Shown: positions 35,756 to 47,933, counted from the stretch's first letter. The stretch is DNA of 64,000 nucleotides from Xanthoparmelia taractica (GCA_033085395.1 JANQBS010000002.1:1-64000); one strand, 5' to 3'. The notes: a model not told the origin generated them from the letters alone. Made by a program: numbers and translations.

Positions 35756-38703
35756 TCAAGGATGACCGTGGTGCATACCATGACCTGCCCTATCGTCCTC
35801 ATAACGAGAACCTGGCATTGAACTTTCCTGTGCAGTCCGCCCATGCGTATTCCCTCCATTCCTCTCGTCTTCCGACTGGCTAGCGCTCTCATCGCCTCTG
35901 GCTTCCTTCCGAAGTTTCTCTGCTCTATCGGCAAGGCCCTGGGCTTCCTCGGCGACTTTCTGCGCACGGATTTGCTTACGCCACATACTCGCGTATCGGC
36001 CTTTGAGGTTCAGGAGCTCAGAGTGTGTACCACTCTCAGCGACCTTACCGGCATGGAGAACCAAGATTTGATCCGCGGTGGTGATGGTTGAAAGGCGATG
36101 AGCAATTACCAGTGTAGTACGGCCTTGGGAAAGCTTGTCCAATGCAGTCTGGATATTCTGTTCGGTCTCAGTGTCCAAAGCGGCGGTTGCTTCATCGAGA
36201 AGGATGATGCGTGGATTCTTGAGTATCGTCCTGGCGATGGCAACACGTTGTTTCTCGCCTCCAGATAGCTTGAGACCACGTTCTCCAACACGAGAATCAT
36301 AGCCATCGGGGAAGTTCATGATCTTCTCGTGAATGCTCGCGGCGCGGCAGGCATCATAGACGTCTTTATCTGTGGCATTGACATTGGCGTATTTGAGGTT
36401 GTACATGAGGCTTTCGTTGAAGAGGACAGTATCCTGAGGTACGACGCCTGTATGACGTCTCAAAGAATCAATGGTGATATCTTTGACATCGTGCCCATCG
36501 ACCTGGATGCTTCCTCCATCAAGGTTATAGAAGCGGTAGAGCAAACGGAAGACTGTTGACTTGCCCCCACCCGACTCTCCCACTAGCGCGGTAGTAGTGC
36601 CTGGAGCGCAGCGGAAGCTCAGCCCTTTTAATGCAGGCTTCCGAGGATCGTATGCAAAATTGACATCATTGTAACGGATTTCCCCTTGGCAGCTTGGCAA
36701 TTCTTTTGCGGTAGGCTCGTCTACGACGGTAGGACGCTCTTTAAAGAGCTCGAGCATACGCTCCGCATTGATCATTGACTGTTGGATGGAGCGGTAGAAT
36801 GTGCCCAGAAAATTTAATGGAGCTTGGAGTTGTGCCATGTAGGTCAGAACTAAGACAAAGAGGCCCACATTCTGCTGGCCACTAGTGACTTGATAGGCAG
36901 CAATGAAGCAAACGATCATCAACCCCAGAGTGAATACAACATTCTGAGAGATGTTCATGATGTTGAGTGTAGTCGCAACCTTCCACTGCGCTTGCTGGGT
37001 CTTGTTGACGGCATTACGGTAACGTTGGAATTCGTAGGTCTCCGCATTGAAGTACTTGACGGTTTCGTAAGAGACCATTGAATCGTTCCTTCCAACACGT
37101 TAGAAAGGCCCAAGGTAAATGCGACTATTAAACTTACTTGACAGCATCCTCTTGGCGATCAAGGTTAACATACTCCCTTCGAAGGTCTGCTCGCCATTGT
37201 GCCAAACGGATGGTGATGTAGAGATATGCACAAGTTACGATCGCAACTATCAGAGCGTAATAGGCATCGACAGCGTAGAGAAAATACCCGAAAGCGACGG
37301 CGAGATCAACCAACATAGGCAGGAGCTGGAATGTCACTTGTTCAAGGAACGTATTGATAGATTGGCCTTTACTCATAGCTGATATTACCTCTCCGGTCTT
37401 CTTGCCCAAATGGAAATCCAAGCTAAGTCCATGGACGTGCTCAAACGACGCAGTCGAGAGCTCACGGTAGGAATATTGTTCAATGGGTATCCACATCACC
37501 GATCGAGCGGCGCCCAGCACTCCACTGCTTCCCTGGAGAAACCTGTAGAAGATGTAAAGGCAGATCGGGCCCCAAGGGACTCCAGAAATAGCCCCATTCT
37601 CGCCGGCAAGAGTATTGGTAACGCGACCTGCCTGGATTGGAACTAATAGATTGACGGCTCTTTGCACCATGACAATGATGAAGCAGAGGATAACAATGCC
37701 TTGCAGTCGGCGCGACTTCGCAGGCCAGAGATAAGGGAAAAAAAGAGAGTATCCACGAATATATTCCCACCAACTCTTAGTTGGTACTTTTGTCGGCCTC
37801 ACCCAGCCTGGCTCTTCCTCTTTCGCTTGGTCTGGATGTGTGCTTCCGTAATTCGGACCGTTGGCAGTACCGTTTTCTGGATGATGGCCATTGAGGAGAC
37901 CGGTTGCCTCGGTGTTATCTCGGTTTGCTGCATGACGCTTCTCTCGTAGGTTTGCCCACCTAAGGGAGACAAAGAGAACATAGAAGAATATCAACGCAAC
38001 CAGGAATATTATTCGCATAAGGTCCATAAGGACCTCAACGGCTTCATAGGTGGTCACGCCTGTCCTGACTTGGCCCTTTTTACCACTACCTGCCCTGGGT
38101 TCACGGTGGTCCGAGGTATATAGTGCCAGGGAAGCGCCGAGGAGTATCACTTCCAGAATCAGACCCACAATCCATGTAGAGAGATGAGCAGCTGTTGGAG
38201 CTGGTTTCGTGTCGATAATCGATATTAGGAGAAGAGAGTATGCAAAGAACGAGGCCACCACATAGATCTGGTGGCGGCATGTGAGCTGAGTTCCACAAGT
38301 GGAGCAAGAGTATACTGTCACATACCACAACGGCTTGGCCGCACCACCAATTATCTTTCCTATCCAACAGTGCGTGCACGATGACGGTTCCCGCATTCCC
38401 AAGGAAGGTAAGGACGACACCAGCGGAGAGCCAGGAAAAGAGTAGCTTCCGAGATGGACTGAAGTCCAGGGCCTTCTTCTCCCGCGCGGCCTTTGCAGCA
38501 GGTGAACTGGTCCGTGGTAAAGGTTTGCCCCCCGGTCCAGTCTGGCCGGGTTTGGCTTGAACGACATCCTCCTTGGAAGCGGTTAATATGCTGTGGGCGG
38601 TGAAAGCGACGAGGAAGAAGATAAGGAGAATAATAGGAGAGGCATAATGGGTATAGACCATGATCTCTTGAGCCATGATGGTAGTGGATGTTGCGGAGGC
38701 CAT
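35756..38703 (-). CDS. Vacuolar heavy-metal ABC transporter, HMT1-type
   Basis: Three exons, 38703-38326, 38267-37138 and 37088-35756 (introns 58 and 49 bp), 946 aa. An N-terminal set of about five hydrophobic helices (TMD0) precedes a six-helix ABC half-transporter membrane domain (QRAVNLLVPIQAGRVTNTL; QEDAVKNDSMVSYETVKYFNAE) and one nucleotide-binding domain. The latter has Walker A GESGGGKST, signature LSGGEKQR, Walker B IILLDEATAALD and the IAHRLST switch histidine. The TMD0 plus ATM1-like core is the layout of HMT1, which moves phytochelatin- or glutathione-bound metals into the vacuole and works as a homodimer. The Gly/Ser- and Arg-rich C-terminal tail is variable and ends in a His-rich GMHHGHP. 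Confidence 0.9.
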
Positions 38704-39809
38704 GCTGGGGTAACGAACGACTTTTTGAAGGCACCTTGAACGCCAACACTGTAGAAAGTCAGAGATTCCAAGTAGAGGCCATGATATGCAGCCAGAGTGG
38801 GATATGAAATAGAAAGGAAAAGGACAAGGGAAAAGGGAAGTGATTAGTGTGGCGGAAAGAAGGAGAGGCAGAAGAACTGTGATTGATAGTCGCGTGAGGA
38901 GCTTGCTTGTGGGGACAGTGGTACTATGCGACTGGGTAGCTGCATGAACCTTTTCTGTCAGGGAAATCCCTTTGGAGGGGGGAAGCGAAGAGTCTTGTTT
39001 TTTTCTTCTTCTTCAAGTCCCCTCACACAATCAATCACAAGATCCTTCAACCGTTAGATCCTTCCCGTGCAGAGTGCAGAAGAGAATCAATATTACTTTA
39101 TTATTATTAACTATTTATTGTGTAACAACTGACAAGGGAAACCAAGAGAGTTCTAAGACTTTATTGATTAGGTACGGTAATAGCTAGAGCCTAGAGCCTA
39201 GAGCCTAGAAGGACCTTAGTTTAAAGATTGCTTGAGGCGTAAATCAAGCCTGGGAAACCCTGCTTAAGCCTGCTTGAGAATGCTTGAGAAGCCGAATGTC
39301 CCGGGCGACCGGTTAAGAAGCATCATGAGCAGCCTCTGCCAATCATCGCTTAAACAGAGGGCCATGGGGGCCCTGAATTGCTGCTTTTTACGGCTCTGTT
39401 TTAGCGTCGCTTCTACCACGCTTTTACCTAACCCGTACCTACTACCTAAACCCCCCTCGGGTGGCCTTCGCCCCAATGCAGCCTATGCAGCCAAGACCCA
39501 ACGCCTAAACGGTTTTGCTAACAACGCTCGATAACGCTGCCACGCCTTTTCTTACCCTTGTTCGAGATCAAGCTACTGCACCAGCACTCAATTGTGACAG
39601 CACTCCTATCGGCCTCTCATCTTCAACAACGTCGTCGACTGACCGTGGCATTCTCTAGACTGTATGCAAGCCTCGTTATCTCAAATGAGTGAAATAATCC
39701 TGGCCTGTCTATCCTCGCTGACCCACGCCTCTCCAGCTCCTTCAGATGGTGGGGCCTTCGGGCTGTCCCAATCACCATCCACTTCAGAGCACGCTCAGCG
39801 TGATACTCA
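38704..39809. other. Divergent intergenic region with short direct repeats
   Basis: Lies between the ABC transporter (minus) and RTC1 (plus) and so contains both promoters. Tandem AGAGCCT units at about 39186-39208 and repeated GCTTGAG/AAGCCTG words at 39228-39292 are present. Several A/T-rich blocks lie near 39090-39120. Confidence 0.55.
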
Positions 39810-42800
39810 ATGTCGAACAGCTCGTCTCGGGATGAAAAAGCTCCATCGCCTCCGTCGCCTCCTCCCCTTCCCCCACAGCGATATGGATTCGCAGTCAATA
39901 CCTTGGCGCGCCTCGCACATCCCTTCGGCTATGGCCCTCGACCCCCGACCGCCGTCGAATACCTCGGGAGTATGGACGGACCATCCCGCCTGAGTGGGCA
40001 GACAAGCATGAGGTGTGAGGCCCCGTCGCTTTTGCCTTTATTGTCTCCATCCCTCAAGGCCCCCCAGGTTTCCCAGGTCCCCCAAGGAGTTCAAGAACCT
40101 CCCACTGACTCTCTTCGTAGTCTGACGTCATTAGAGAGAACTACCCAGCACAAGACAGGGATCCCAATTGCCGCTCTTGACATCTCCCCGGGTGGAACAC
40201 ATGCTGTCTTGGCAGGTCGGGACATTCTCAAAACCATCCAGGTCGAGGATTTCACCTGTGCCGAAGATTTCAATCTTCGAACCAATATAATCGCCTATGC
40301 AGCAACCCACGAGACATCCGTAGGCACAGTATCTGCCAGACACAGAGATCAATTGGCAGCACAGGATGTAAAATGGTCCCACGGGAACTTCGGCAGCACC
40401 ATCGCTACAGCTGCTGCCAATGGAAATATTGTAGTCTATGATATCAACCGGCCAGGTGTGGAGATTGCTCGTCTCCACGAGCACAGTAGACAAGTGCATA
40501 GATTGGGTTTTAATCCGCACGCCCCCCAGCTCATGCTTTCTGGGAGCCAAGACTCGACTGTTCGCTTATGGGATTTACGGAAACTCGCCAGAGAAAAGAG
40601 TGTAATGACCTGCCAGAGTCTTACTAAGTTCTCAGGGAACAGCGATGGTATTCGAGACTTGAGATGGTCCCCCACAAACGGCGTGGAATTTGCTATTGGA
40701 ACCGATAATGGGACTATCCAGCGTTGGGATATCCGCAGAGACAACGCTCCACTCCTCAAGATCAACGCCCACGAGAAGACCTGCAATGCAGTAGATTGGC
40801 ACCCGGACGGAAAACATATTGCAAGTGGAGGAGCAGATAAGAATATCAAGGTTTGGGACTTTTCCTCTTCAGATCGTAGAATGAAACACCTATGGCATAT
40901 TCGTGCTCCTCAGGCGGTTGTCAATGTACGTTGGAGGCCAGCTTGTTGGTCTCCTGATAAAGACGTTCCTTCCAATGGGCACTGCACACAAATAGCGACG
41001 TCGTATGATCAACAAGAGACAAAGCTACATCTATGGGACTTTCGGCGCCCACACATACCTTTTCGTGAAGTGAATCGCTATGAGACACCTGCGACCGCGC
41101 TTCTTTGGAAATCGGAGAGCTTGCTCTGGTCTGTGGGATCAGCTGGCATGTTCACACAGACAGATATCCATTTTGCAACAAAGACATCTGATGGACAGAG
41201 TCCAAATACTGTTGATATCGCACCAGATGGCCGCGTCTTATTCTTCCTGCAGAAAAGAGAGCGAAGGCGAATGTCGATAACGGATATGTTTGACGACTTA
41301 GATCAACAGAGTCAACGACAAATCTCTAGCAACCATAGCACGGCACACGGTAGCTCTGAGGAACAAAGTCTGCTCAGCTCATCATTCAAAAATCGGCAGC
41401 GCAAGCACCCAGGCTCCGTAAAGTCATCAAAATCCTTGGCAGGTAATTCCCCATCTGCGGGCTCTGGTGGACCAATACAGAGACTGGACACTAGCCTACA
41501 CCAAAAGGAGATGTTTCACTTAGCCCAAGCATCAGGTATTGAGAGCATTAGAGGCCTCTCTCGTTATGGTGCTTTCAAAGTCTATGCACAAGAGTATCAA
41601 GATCCACCACGGCCATCGACTAACAATTCCAAATGCAACAGGCATCACGAAATTGCTGACGCATTACGTTACAACGGGGATATTGCTGCGCAAGTAGGCG
41701 AGTATCAGCTCTCTGGAACCTGGAAAGTGATGGCGAAAGCTATGGAAAGTGAGCTGAGTGAGAGAGCAGAAGGGAATCGTCGGAAGCGTCTCAATGCAGC
41801 AATCCTCTCAAATTCGATGAAACGAGCGTCTTTCCAATCAACGAGTAATAACGAAGGCCACGCAAACGAAGACCATGAGAGTCAGATGTCGATGTCGATA
41901 GAAGGAAAGCTGCGACCGAGGACTGAGGCCTCGACAGCTCTTGACGATGCGTCCAACATGACCACGCCTCTTGCCAGACCACAACCCGACGCTCTACCTG
42001 GGTCGACTTTTTCGGCCAACATCGAGTCTCTTCAGCTTTCTGATGCCGTGTGGACCAAGCAGCCCCTGAAACCAGTTATGAGCGTATCAGAGCTGGCGAA
42101 GATGAACAGCCCCAGTTCTCGAGCCCTGGGCCAGGACACAAGCCAAGAGAGATCTGGGAGGACAACTGCTCTGTATGAAGATGAAGACGAGCATCCGTTG
42201 AAGACATACCAATTACCTGCAAGGACTGATTTTGGCGAGATTGACCGGCAAATGACCGAACGTCGCGCTGCCATGGAGAATTACAGGGCGATACCCCGTC
42301 CATTACTCAGACTCGACGACCCGTTCCAATTGACCGGGCCGGGCTCAGGCGTTGCTAATATTGATCGCCACAACTCGAATGAGAGCTTTCAGCTGTTTTC
42401 GGCTTCGACTGATAGCTCTAACCGTGCCCAGTCAATCATGGGGTCTTTAGCGAGTAATTCAGGGTCTGAGAAGACCTCATCTACTCCAGAACACCTGAAT
42501 GCCCTCAACGATCGAAAGGATCTAGATAGCACGAGTCACGAGCAAAGTGCCTTGTTATTTGACGATGAAGCAAGCCTACGCTCTCCAGCATCTTCCCCAG
42601 CCTTCCCAGCTATGATCCCTCATCACCAGCCCAATAAATCACCCGAGCAGCATGTTTCGCCTATCACACTAATGCCAAGCTACCGGCCTGGTATTACAGC
42701 TGCAATGGTCCATCACGAAGACATGGAGACCGTTGGCGTTGGCCAATATGTCCTTGAACCTCCCACAACACACCGATTTCCGAGTGAGCCTGATCACTAC

Positions 42801-43727
42801 ATCCTTTCGGATTTCGACCGTCCCAAGCATAGATCACCAATTCTACAGCCGTGGACGGCAACAGCCATATTGGAGAAAGTTATCGATTATTACACCTTTG
42901 AGCTGCACGATGCACAACTTCCAGCTTATCTCATCCTGCACCTTGCACCATATCTGAACCATTCAATTCCTTTCGGGCGCTGCAATTTGATCCTCCTACA
43001 ATATCATGAGCAGTTACTCAGGTCTCAACTCTTCGTCGAAGCTGGAGCGCTCCTTCATCTCTGCGATCCCGACTATCCAGATGTTGTGGATAAGGGTCTC
43101 TACCACATCGCTTCAGGCGGGCCATGGTGTACTGTCTGTCAGAAGCCAAACAAAGGTAGGATATCGAATTATTGCGAGCGCTGCCAACAACGTTGGGCTG
43201 AGTGTCCTATATGCTATGGGGCAGATCTTGGGTCGCTTCGGAGGCTTAATCCAGAATCTGCGGATTGGCACAATTCACCCTTGGACAATGTCCCCGCTAG
43301 CCCGCAAGATAACAATGACTTGTGGGGATGGTGTCAGGAGTGCGGGCATGGCGGACATGCGGATTGTTTACGGATTTGGTGGGGCGATCCAGCGAGTGAA
43401 GGTGCCTGTCCAACTATAGGGTGCTTGTGTGACTGTGTGCCAGGAACGAGGAGGGATGAAGTCGTGGAGAAGAAGGAACAAGGCAGGAAAGTAGAGAGTG
43501 TGAGCAAAGATGAGCGATACGCAGCTGAGAGTAGAGCTGTCCGGGGGGCTAGAGCCATGGTTGGCGGAAGCTCTATGGTCAAGGCACAAGGGACAATAGG
43601 CTTAGGGGCCACTGGAAGGAGCATGAGCGGCGGCAAGAAGGTCAGAATCGTGGTTCCGGAGGAGGAAGGAAAGGCTGTTTCTGGGAGCTCTGGGACCATT
43701 GGCAAGACGAGTACTTCGATGCCTTGA
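39810..43727 (+). CDS. RTC1: RTC1/SEA2 (WDR24 homologue), SEACAT subunit
   Basis: Intronless, 1305 aa. A Pro-rich N-terminus leads into a WD40 propeller (about residues 95-470) with repeats such as HRLGFNPHAPQLMLSGSQDS..LWDLRK, DLRWSPTNGVEFAIGTDNG and NAVDWHPDGKHIASGGAD. A long disordered middle follows, and a C-terminal zinc module from about residue 1105: CTVCQKPNKGRISNYCERCQQRWAECPICYG, then CQECGHGGHADCLRIWW and CPTIGCLCDC. WD40 plus this RING-like end is the RTC1/WDR24 architecture. In yeast, Sea2 belongs to SEACAT, which acts at the vacuole upstream of TORC1. The gene stands alone with its own 5' region. Confidence 0.9.
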   Translation: MSNSSSRDEKAPSPPSPPPLPPQRYGFAVNTLARLAHPFGYGPRPPTAVEYLGSMDGPSRLSGQTSMRCEAPSLLPLLSPSLKAPQVSQVPQGVQEPPTDSLRSLTSLERTTQHKTGIPIAALDISPGGTHAVLAGRDILKTIQVEDFTCAEDFNLRTNIIAYAATHETSVGTVSARHRDQLAAQDVKWSHGNFGSTIATAAANGNIVVYDINRPGVEIARLHEHSRQVHRLGFNPHAPQLMLSGSQDSTVRLWDLRKLAREKSVMTCQSLTKFSGNSDGIRDLRWSPTNGVEFAIGTDNGTIQRWDIRRDNAPLLKINAHEKTCNAVDWHPDGKHIASGGADKNIKVWDFSSSDRRMKHLWHIRAPQAVVNVRWRPACWSPDKDVPSNGHCTQIATSYDQQETKLHLWDFRRPHIPFREVNRYETPATALLWKSESLLWSVGSAGMFTQTDIHFATKTSDGQSPNTVDIAPDGRVLFFLQKRERRRMSITDMFDDLDQQSQRQISSNHSTAHGSSEEQSLLSSSFKNRQRKHPGSVKSSKSLAGNSPSAGSGGPIQRLDTSLHQKEMFHLAQASGIESIRGLSRYGAFKVYAQEYQDPPRPSTNNSKCNRHHEIADALRYNGDIAAQVGEYQLSGTWKVMAKAMESELSERAEGNRRKRLNAAILSNSMKRASFQSTSNNEGHANEDHESQMSMSIEGKLRPRTEASTALDDASNMTTPLARPQPDALPGSTFSANIESLQLSDAVWTKQPLKPVMSVSELAKMNSPSSRALGQDTSQERSGRTTALYEDEDEHPLKTYQLPARTDFGEIDRQMTERRAAMENYRAIPRPLLRLDDPFQLTGPGSGVANIDRHNSNESFQLFSASTDSSNRAQSIMGSLASNSGSEKTSSTPEHLNALNDRKDLDSTSHEQSALLFDDEASLRSPASSPAFPAMIPHHQPNKSPEQHVSPITLMPSYRPGITAAMVHHEDMETVGVGQYVLEPPTTHRFPSEPDHYILSDFDRPKHRSPILQPWTATAILEKVIDYYTFELHDAQLPAYLILHLAPYLNHSIPFGRCNLILLQYHEQLLRSQLFVEAGALLHLCDPDYPDVVDKGLYHIASGGPWCTVCQKPNKGRISNYCERCQQRWAECPICYGADLGSLRRLNPESADWHNSPLDNVPASPQDNNDLWGWCQECGHGGHADCLRIWWGDPASEGACPTIGCLCDCVPGTRRDEVVEKKEQGRKVESVSKDERYAAESRAVRGARAMVGGSSMVKAQGTIGLGATGRSMSGGKKVRIVVPEEEGKAVSGSSGTIGKTSTSMP

Positions 43728-45566
43728 TAGGAGCACAGGCGAGTTCATGGGGGTCTTTGCGGGGATATGTGCACTATTTTGGCGCTCGATACCCAGATTT
43801 AGTCTGCAATGAGAGTTCTGAAAGCATGTAGCTAAGATGTTTTGATTGTGCGTCTACGAATTGATGCTTACGGCACCTCATCAATCAGCCGACCACAATA
43901 TCAACGCTAGATTATCAACTCTTGCTAGGATTATGGCCACGCCCAGGTTCATTGGCCTTCTTCACAATGAGGCACGATAGGCCAATTCTTGCAACCAGCT
44001 TGATTTGCTAAACAACAAGAGTCAGAAACCGAGCATCACGATCCTCATCCCCATCCTATCCCATCCCATCCCATTCACACAGACATTTGGTGTGGTACCA
44101 ACCAACATATAAAAACCCAAAGAGACAAAGAACAGCCACCCACGGCTTCACCGCTAGCACAACGCGCATAGTCCTAAATATCCGCATTCAGCAAATGAAA
44201 CTCTACTCAACTCACTCTGCATCCATCCTGCATCCTGCACGAAACTCCACCTGCCTCCTCTTCCTCCTCTTCTTCTCTATACCATATACACATATTCCCC
44301 TGATCCCAAACGACGCCAGCGCATAACATACATACATAGAACGTACGAGTACGCCAAACATGCGCAACAAGCACGGCCGGCGTACTGTAGATGCTCCGTA
44401 CGCACTAGCGCCTCGTTCCGTTCGTTGTTTGGGACTTGCTTGCTTGATGAGTGTCTACGAATGCCGGGGCAGTTGGCCTGGTCCCCCGTGAACCCAATAG
44501 GAAGGACGGGTGGATAGATCATGACGATCGATCTATCTTGCTGTTGGTTATTGCACCGCGTCATCAAGGCGGGGCGCCGGGGGGAGGCAGGAGGGGGGTT
44601 TTGTGCGTTGGCGTGGCGAGATTATTCGGCGTACGCGTACAGCCAAGGTTGCGCGGTGCGGTGAAGGCGTCATCTCGTCGGGTTTCCACGCCTGCACGCG
44701 TCAGGTCCGGAACGAGGCGGTCGTTCGAGCCTTGGCTTCTATCTGTTTGGCCCGATCGGTCCGTCGGCAGACATCGCGCGCACACGGCGGGCGCCGGCGG
44801 ACATTTGCTCGTTTCGAACATGGTCGTGACGGCGGCGCGGTTCTGTTTGCGTTGGGTTTTGAACAGGGTGGCGACGCGCGGCTTTGTTTCATTGTTGTTG
44901 GTTTGGGAGTTACAGGTACTTCCAGTACGAGGGGGAGGAGCAGGAGGGTTTGCAGCGTGGCGGCTTTTGGAGTCTGGGTGGCCGGGGGGGCAGGGAGGGG
45001 GGGGGGAGGTTGGGAGGTGCGTGCAGCTCGTGGTTGCTCCGTCGCGGGCGTGGTTTGGGAGGAGGAGGAGGCGGTGGGAGGTGTGTGTTTGGGGCGAGGA
45101 GGAATAAAGTGGCGTTTGCGGTGTCGGTGGGTTGGGTGCGGGCTGTGTGCCTGATGGTCAGGAGGAGCCAATGGCTCATGAGTTGGAAGAACATTGGCGT
45201 GGAACGGTGAGACTGAATGAATACATTCCGAGGACATGGCTCTGGGAGGCAGCGACTCCCTAAATGTCGGTTATTGCCATTCGCCAGTCGGATAAATTCA
45301 GGGAAGAAAGGAGATGGAGGACCGAAGATCTGAGTGAGCCGAGCGCAAAGAAGGAAAGCACGAAGAAAAGAAGAAACCAGACTGGATTCCTGGGGTACAG
45401 GAGTTTTAGGACAAGGTTGCTTGATGCCGCGCACCGTGAACAAGATATCTAAACACTAATCCCCGCGGCATGATTATACAAAAAACCGTCCATTCCTGAA
45501 AAGATAGTCACCGCACGGGCGCCGTCAGCATGAGCCACACCCAGCTTGTCGTTGCAGGAGATCCCT
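43728..45566. other. 1.8 kb GC-variable region without a supported gene
   Basis: Contains a short ATCCC-type repeat (about 44050-44075) and a GC-rich block (about 44560-45110) where many frames stay open at once with Pro-, Arg- and Gly-rich low-complexity translations. That multi-frame openness reflects composition, not coding. It is the 3' flank of RTC1 and of the next minus-strand gene. Confidence 0.45.
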
Positions 45567-46349
45567 TCACTTCTTTGCAGGAGTCTTGGCCTTCTTCGCC
45601 GGCGCCTTTTTCTTCTCCTTCTTCTCTTCTTCTTCCTCCTCCTCCTCATCGTCCTCTGGCGCGCTACGCTTGGTACCAGCACTGGCGGCAACGCGAGAGC
45701 TCTTTCTCGTTCCCTCTGTAGGTGGCTTTTTCTCTTTTGCGGGAGCTTTCGCCTTTGGTTCGGCTTTCTTGGTGCCAGTTGCTTTCTTACCACTGTTGGC
45801 CTTGGGCTTCTCTTTTTCTTTCTCCTTCTCTTTGCCCTTCTCCTTCTCTGGTTCCTTCTCCTCCGTCTTCTCCTCGGTCTCCTCCCCGCCGTCCTCCTTT
45901 ACTTCGGCTTCTTTCTTCGCGTCGGATTTGGGGATGGGAGCGCCTTTGCTTGGCTCATTCTTGGACCCTGCTTCATTTTCGTAGCCGCCACCGCGCTTTT
46001 CGTACTCTTCGGAAATCTTGCCAGCCTACGAGAGCATCAACGCGTCAGTCGTACGAACTTCAGTAGATGCTATGCGGCGCGAATACAATAAAGGGGGACG
46101 TGGTGGTACGTGATGTTGCGGCGCGCAATGGAGCTTTATAAGCAAGGACTGACCTTCCACGCAGCCATCTGACCCTTTCCACTCCCATCTTTATTTGGCA
46201 TCTGCTTTACATCTATGAAAAGGTGTGCGTTAGCTAAGGAAAAGATTGTGACACCTGAACTTTGGGCACATAATTGGGAGAGCCAACACACCTTCCTTGG
46301 CCTCTTCGCGAAGTTTAGGGTCTGTAGGCTTTCCCTTTGATGAGACCAT
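45567..46349 (-). CDS. Conserved fungal Lys/Glu-rich protein
   Basis: Three exons: 46349-46292 (58 bp), 46212-46154 (59 bp) and 46025-45567, 191 aa. The N-terminus MVSSKGKPTDPKLREEAKE, then DVKQMPNKDGSGKGQMAAWK and AGKISEEYEKRGGGYENEAG, follows a pattern I know from many ascomycete hypothetical proteins. The remaining 110 residues are nearly all Lys, Glu, Ala and Pro, with a DDEEEEEEEE run and Lys/Ala-rich ends (APAKKAKTPAKK). This suggests a disordered chromatin- or nucleic-acid-associated protein. The opposite strand shows a long Phe/Ser-rich ORF that is only its shadow. Function unknown. Confidence 0.8.
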
Positions 46350-46751
46350 AGCGACTGGTTTGGGTTGATTGCTGTCGAAGCTTGTTGGGAGATCTAAAGG
46401 ATTGTTGTGTGGTTGCTAAAAGCGCGTCGCAGTGAGATGCATGACGACGGCCGGCAAGGTAGATCTCTAGCTGGAACCGCGCTAGTAAACGAGTCCATAC
46501 AAGGTAAGAGCCGGAGTTCATCCAGGAGACAGAGCAACCACCGTTCCAAGTAATGATGCAGATGGCGCTAATGCAACAAAATGCAAAGATTGCTGTGGTC
46601 TCTCAAACACGAGAACTCTCATCTTGTCCATCTTGTCCACGTAACCAGCGCAAAACAATCCAGCTGCTTGAAGGTCGGATTTTGTGGGCGGAGTAATCTC
46701 ATCTCCGTAGGTTATTGATAGCCAATGGCTTGTGTCCAGTAACGCTGTTGT
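46350..46751. other. Intergenic
   Basis: 5' flank of the Lys/Glu-rich gene and 3' flank of the nicotinamidase gene. No coding support. Confidence 0.4.
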
Positions 46752-47527
46752 TCACTTAAGGCTTTTGACCCTTTCGATCTCGGGACCCTCGGTGCTGATA
46801 ATCTCGATCCCTGCCTTCTCCATTTCCTTTGTGGCTGTGCCCCAGCCTTTCTCACCAGCATTCGCACTTCTCGTGGCTTCTTGGACCACATAGACCCCGA
46901 ACCCCTCTTTCTTTGCATCAAGAGCTGTACATTTGACACAATAGTCACCTGCCAAGCCCACGGTGAACACATGAGTTATTCCAGCGTGATGCAGCAGTTC
47001 GGCAAGATCGTGGCTGGCTGCTAACAACGACTTGCTTCCGAAGACATCCGCAAACCCAGAAAACATCTCCAGTCTGCTATCTTTTCCTTTCTCAACCACT
47101 TCATCCACTTTTGATACGTCTATCTCTGGTATGATCTCGGCTCCCTTTGTGCCTTGGACGCAGTGGGCGGGCCAGAGGGGTATTTCGTACGATTGTGTCC
47201 CATCTGAGGGATTGGCGATCTTGAAAACAGACTCAAAGGCTTTGTGCTGTGGAGAATGTGATGTTGCGAATGAGACGTGGTCTTGAGGATGCGCATCCTT
47301 GGTCGCTATCTTCAGGACGAACGGTAGAGAGAGGAGGCTGTTGATGGTCGGTACTATGTCCCGTCCTCCTTCCACTGCCAGAGATCCACTCTACTAGGCG
47401 ATTAGCTTTTGCGGACATTATTAAACCCCTTCATGATGAGGACACCTACAGGCGGGCAAAAATCTTCTTGCATATCCACGACCAGTAAAGCAGGTTTGAA
47501 AGGCTCTCCAGACGTCGGCCCTGCCAT
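46752..47527 (-). CDS. PNC1: Nicotinamidase (isochorismatase-like hydrolase)
   Basis: Two exons, 47527-47450 and 47390-46752 (59 bp intron), 238 aa. The enzyme deaminates nicotinamide to nicotinate in the NAD+ salvage route. The first exon carries LLVVDMQEDFCPP with the catalytic aspartate, and the intron splits CPP|SGSLAVEGGRDI. Metal ligands are seen in TKDAHPQDH (Asp and His) and in WPAHCVQGTKG (His). The catalytic lysine lies in KGKDSRLEMFSGF and the nucleophilic cysteine in VGLAGDYCVKCTALDA. Length and motif order match yeast Pnc1. It lies near a metallo-beta-lactamase-fold gene on the same strand. Confidence 0.92.
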
Positions 47528-47933
47528 CTTCTTGGAGGCTCCAGAGAGGTACAGTCGCTATCTGCAATCCGAACCGTTCCCTGAATTGGACTCTGCAAGC
47601 TCAATAAAGGATGCTTGAGAGCCCCTCTCCACATTCACTTGTGGGATGGGTAATACTCGGCTAAATTCCCACCAGTGCTCAGCTACAAGTCTTCAGTGTC
47701 AGCCCGGAGGACAGAAGCTGTCGACCATGATGAGTATTGTTTGAAATGCTACTACATATTGGCTACAAAATGTCTGCTAATATGTTCGGCTACGTAAGAT
47801 GTGAGGAAGAGCAGTACCGAAACCGGCCGCTTTCTCTGACGGCTCTACGATTGTTTGTTGCCCATTGGTGCCATGAATTTTGTACAACCCATGGGAAAGC
47901 GAGACCTAGGTCCCTTATTAGAGGCTCATGCTG
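47528..47933. other. Intergenic
   Basis: Promoter side of the nicotinamidase gene and 3' flank of the next minus-strand gene. Nothing else seen. Confidence 0.4.

Noticed and set aside
44451..45443. Large overlapping ORFs on both strands
   Set aside because: Many frames are open at once in a GC-rich block, the translations are low-complexity, and none shows a domain.
45546..46091. Long plus-strand ORFs rich in Phe and Ser
   Set aside because: They are the antisense shadow of the Lys/Glu-rich gene, whose splice sites and conserved N-terminus support the minus strand.
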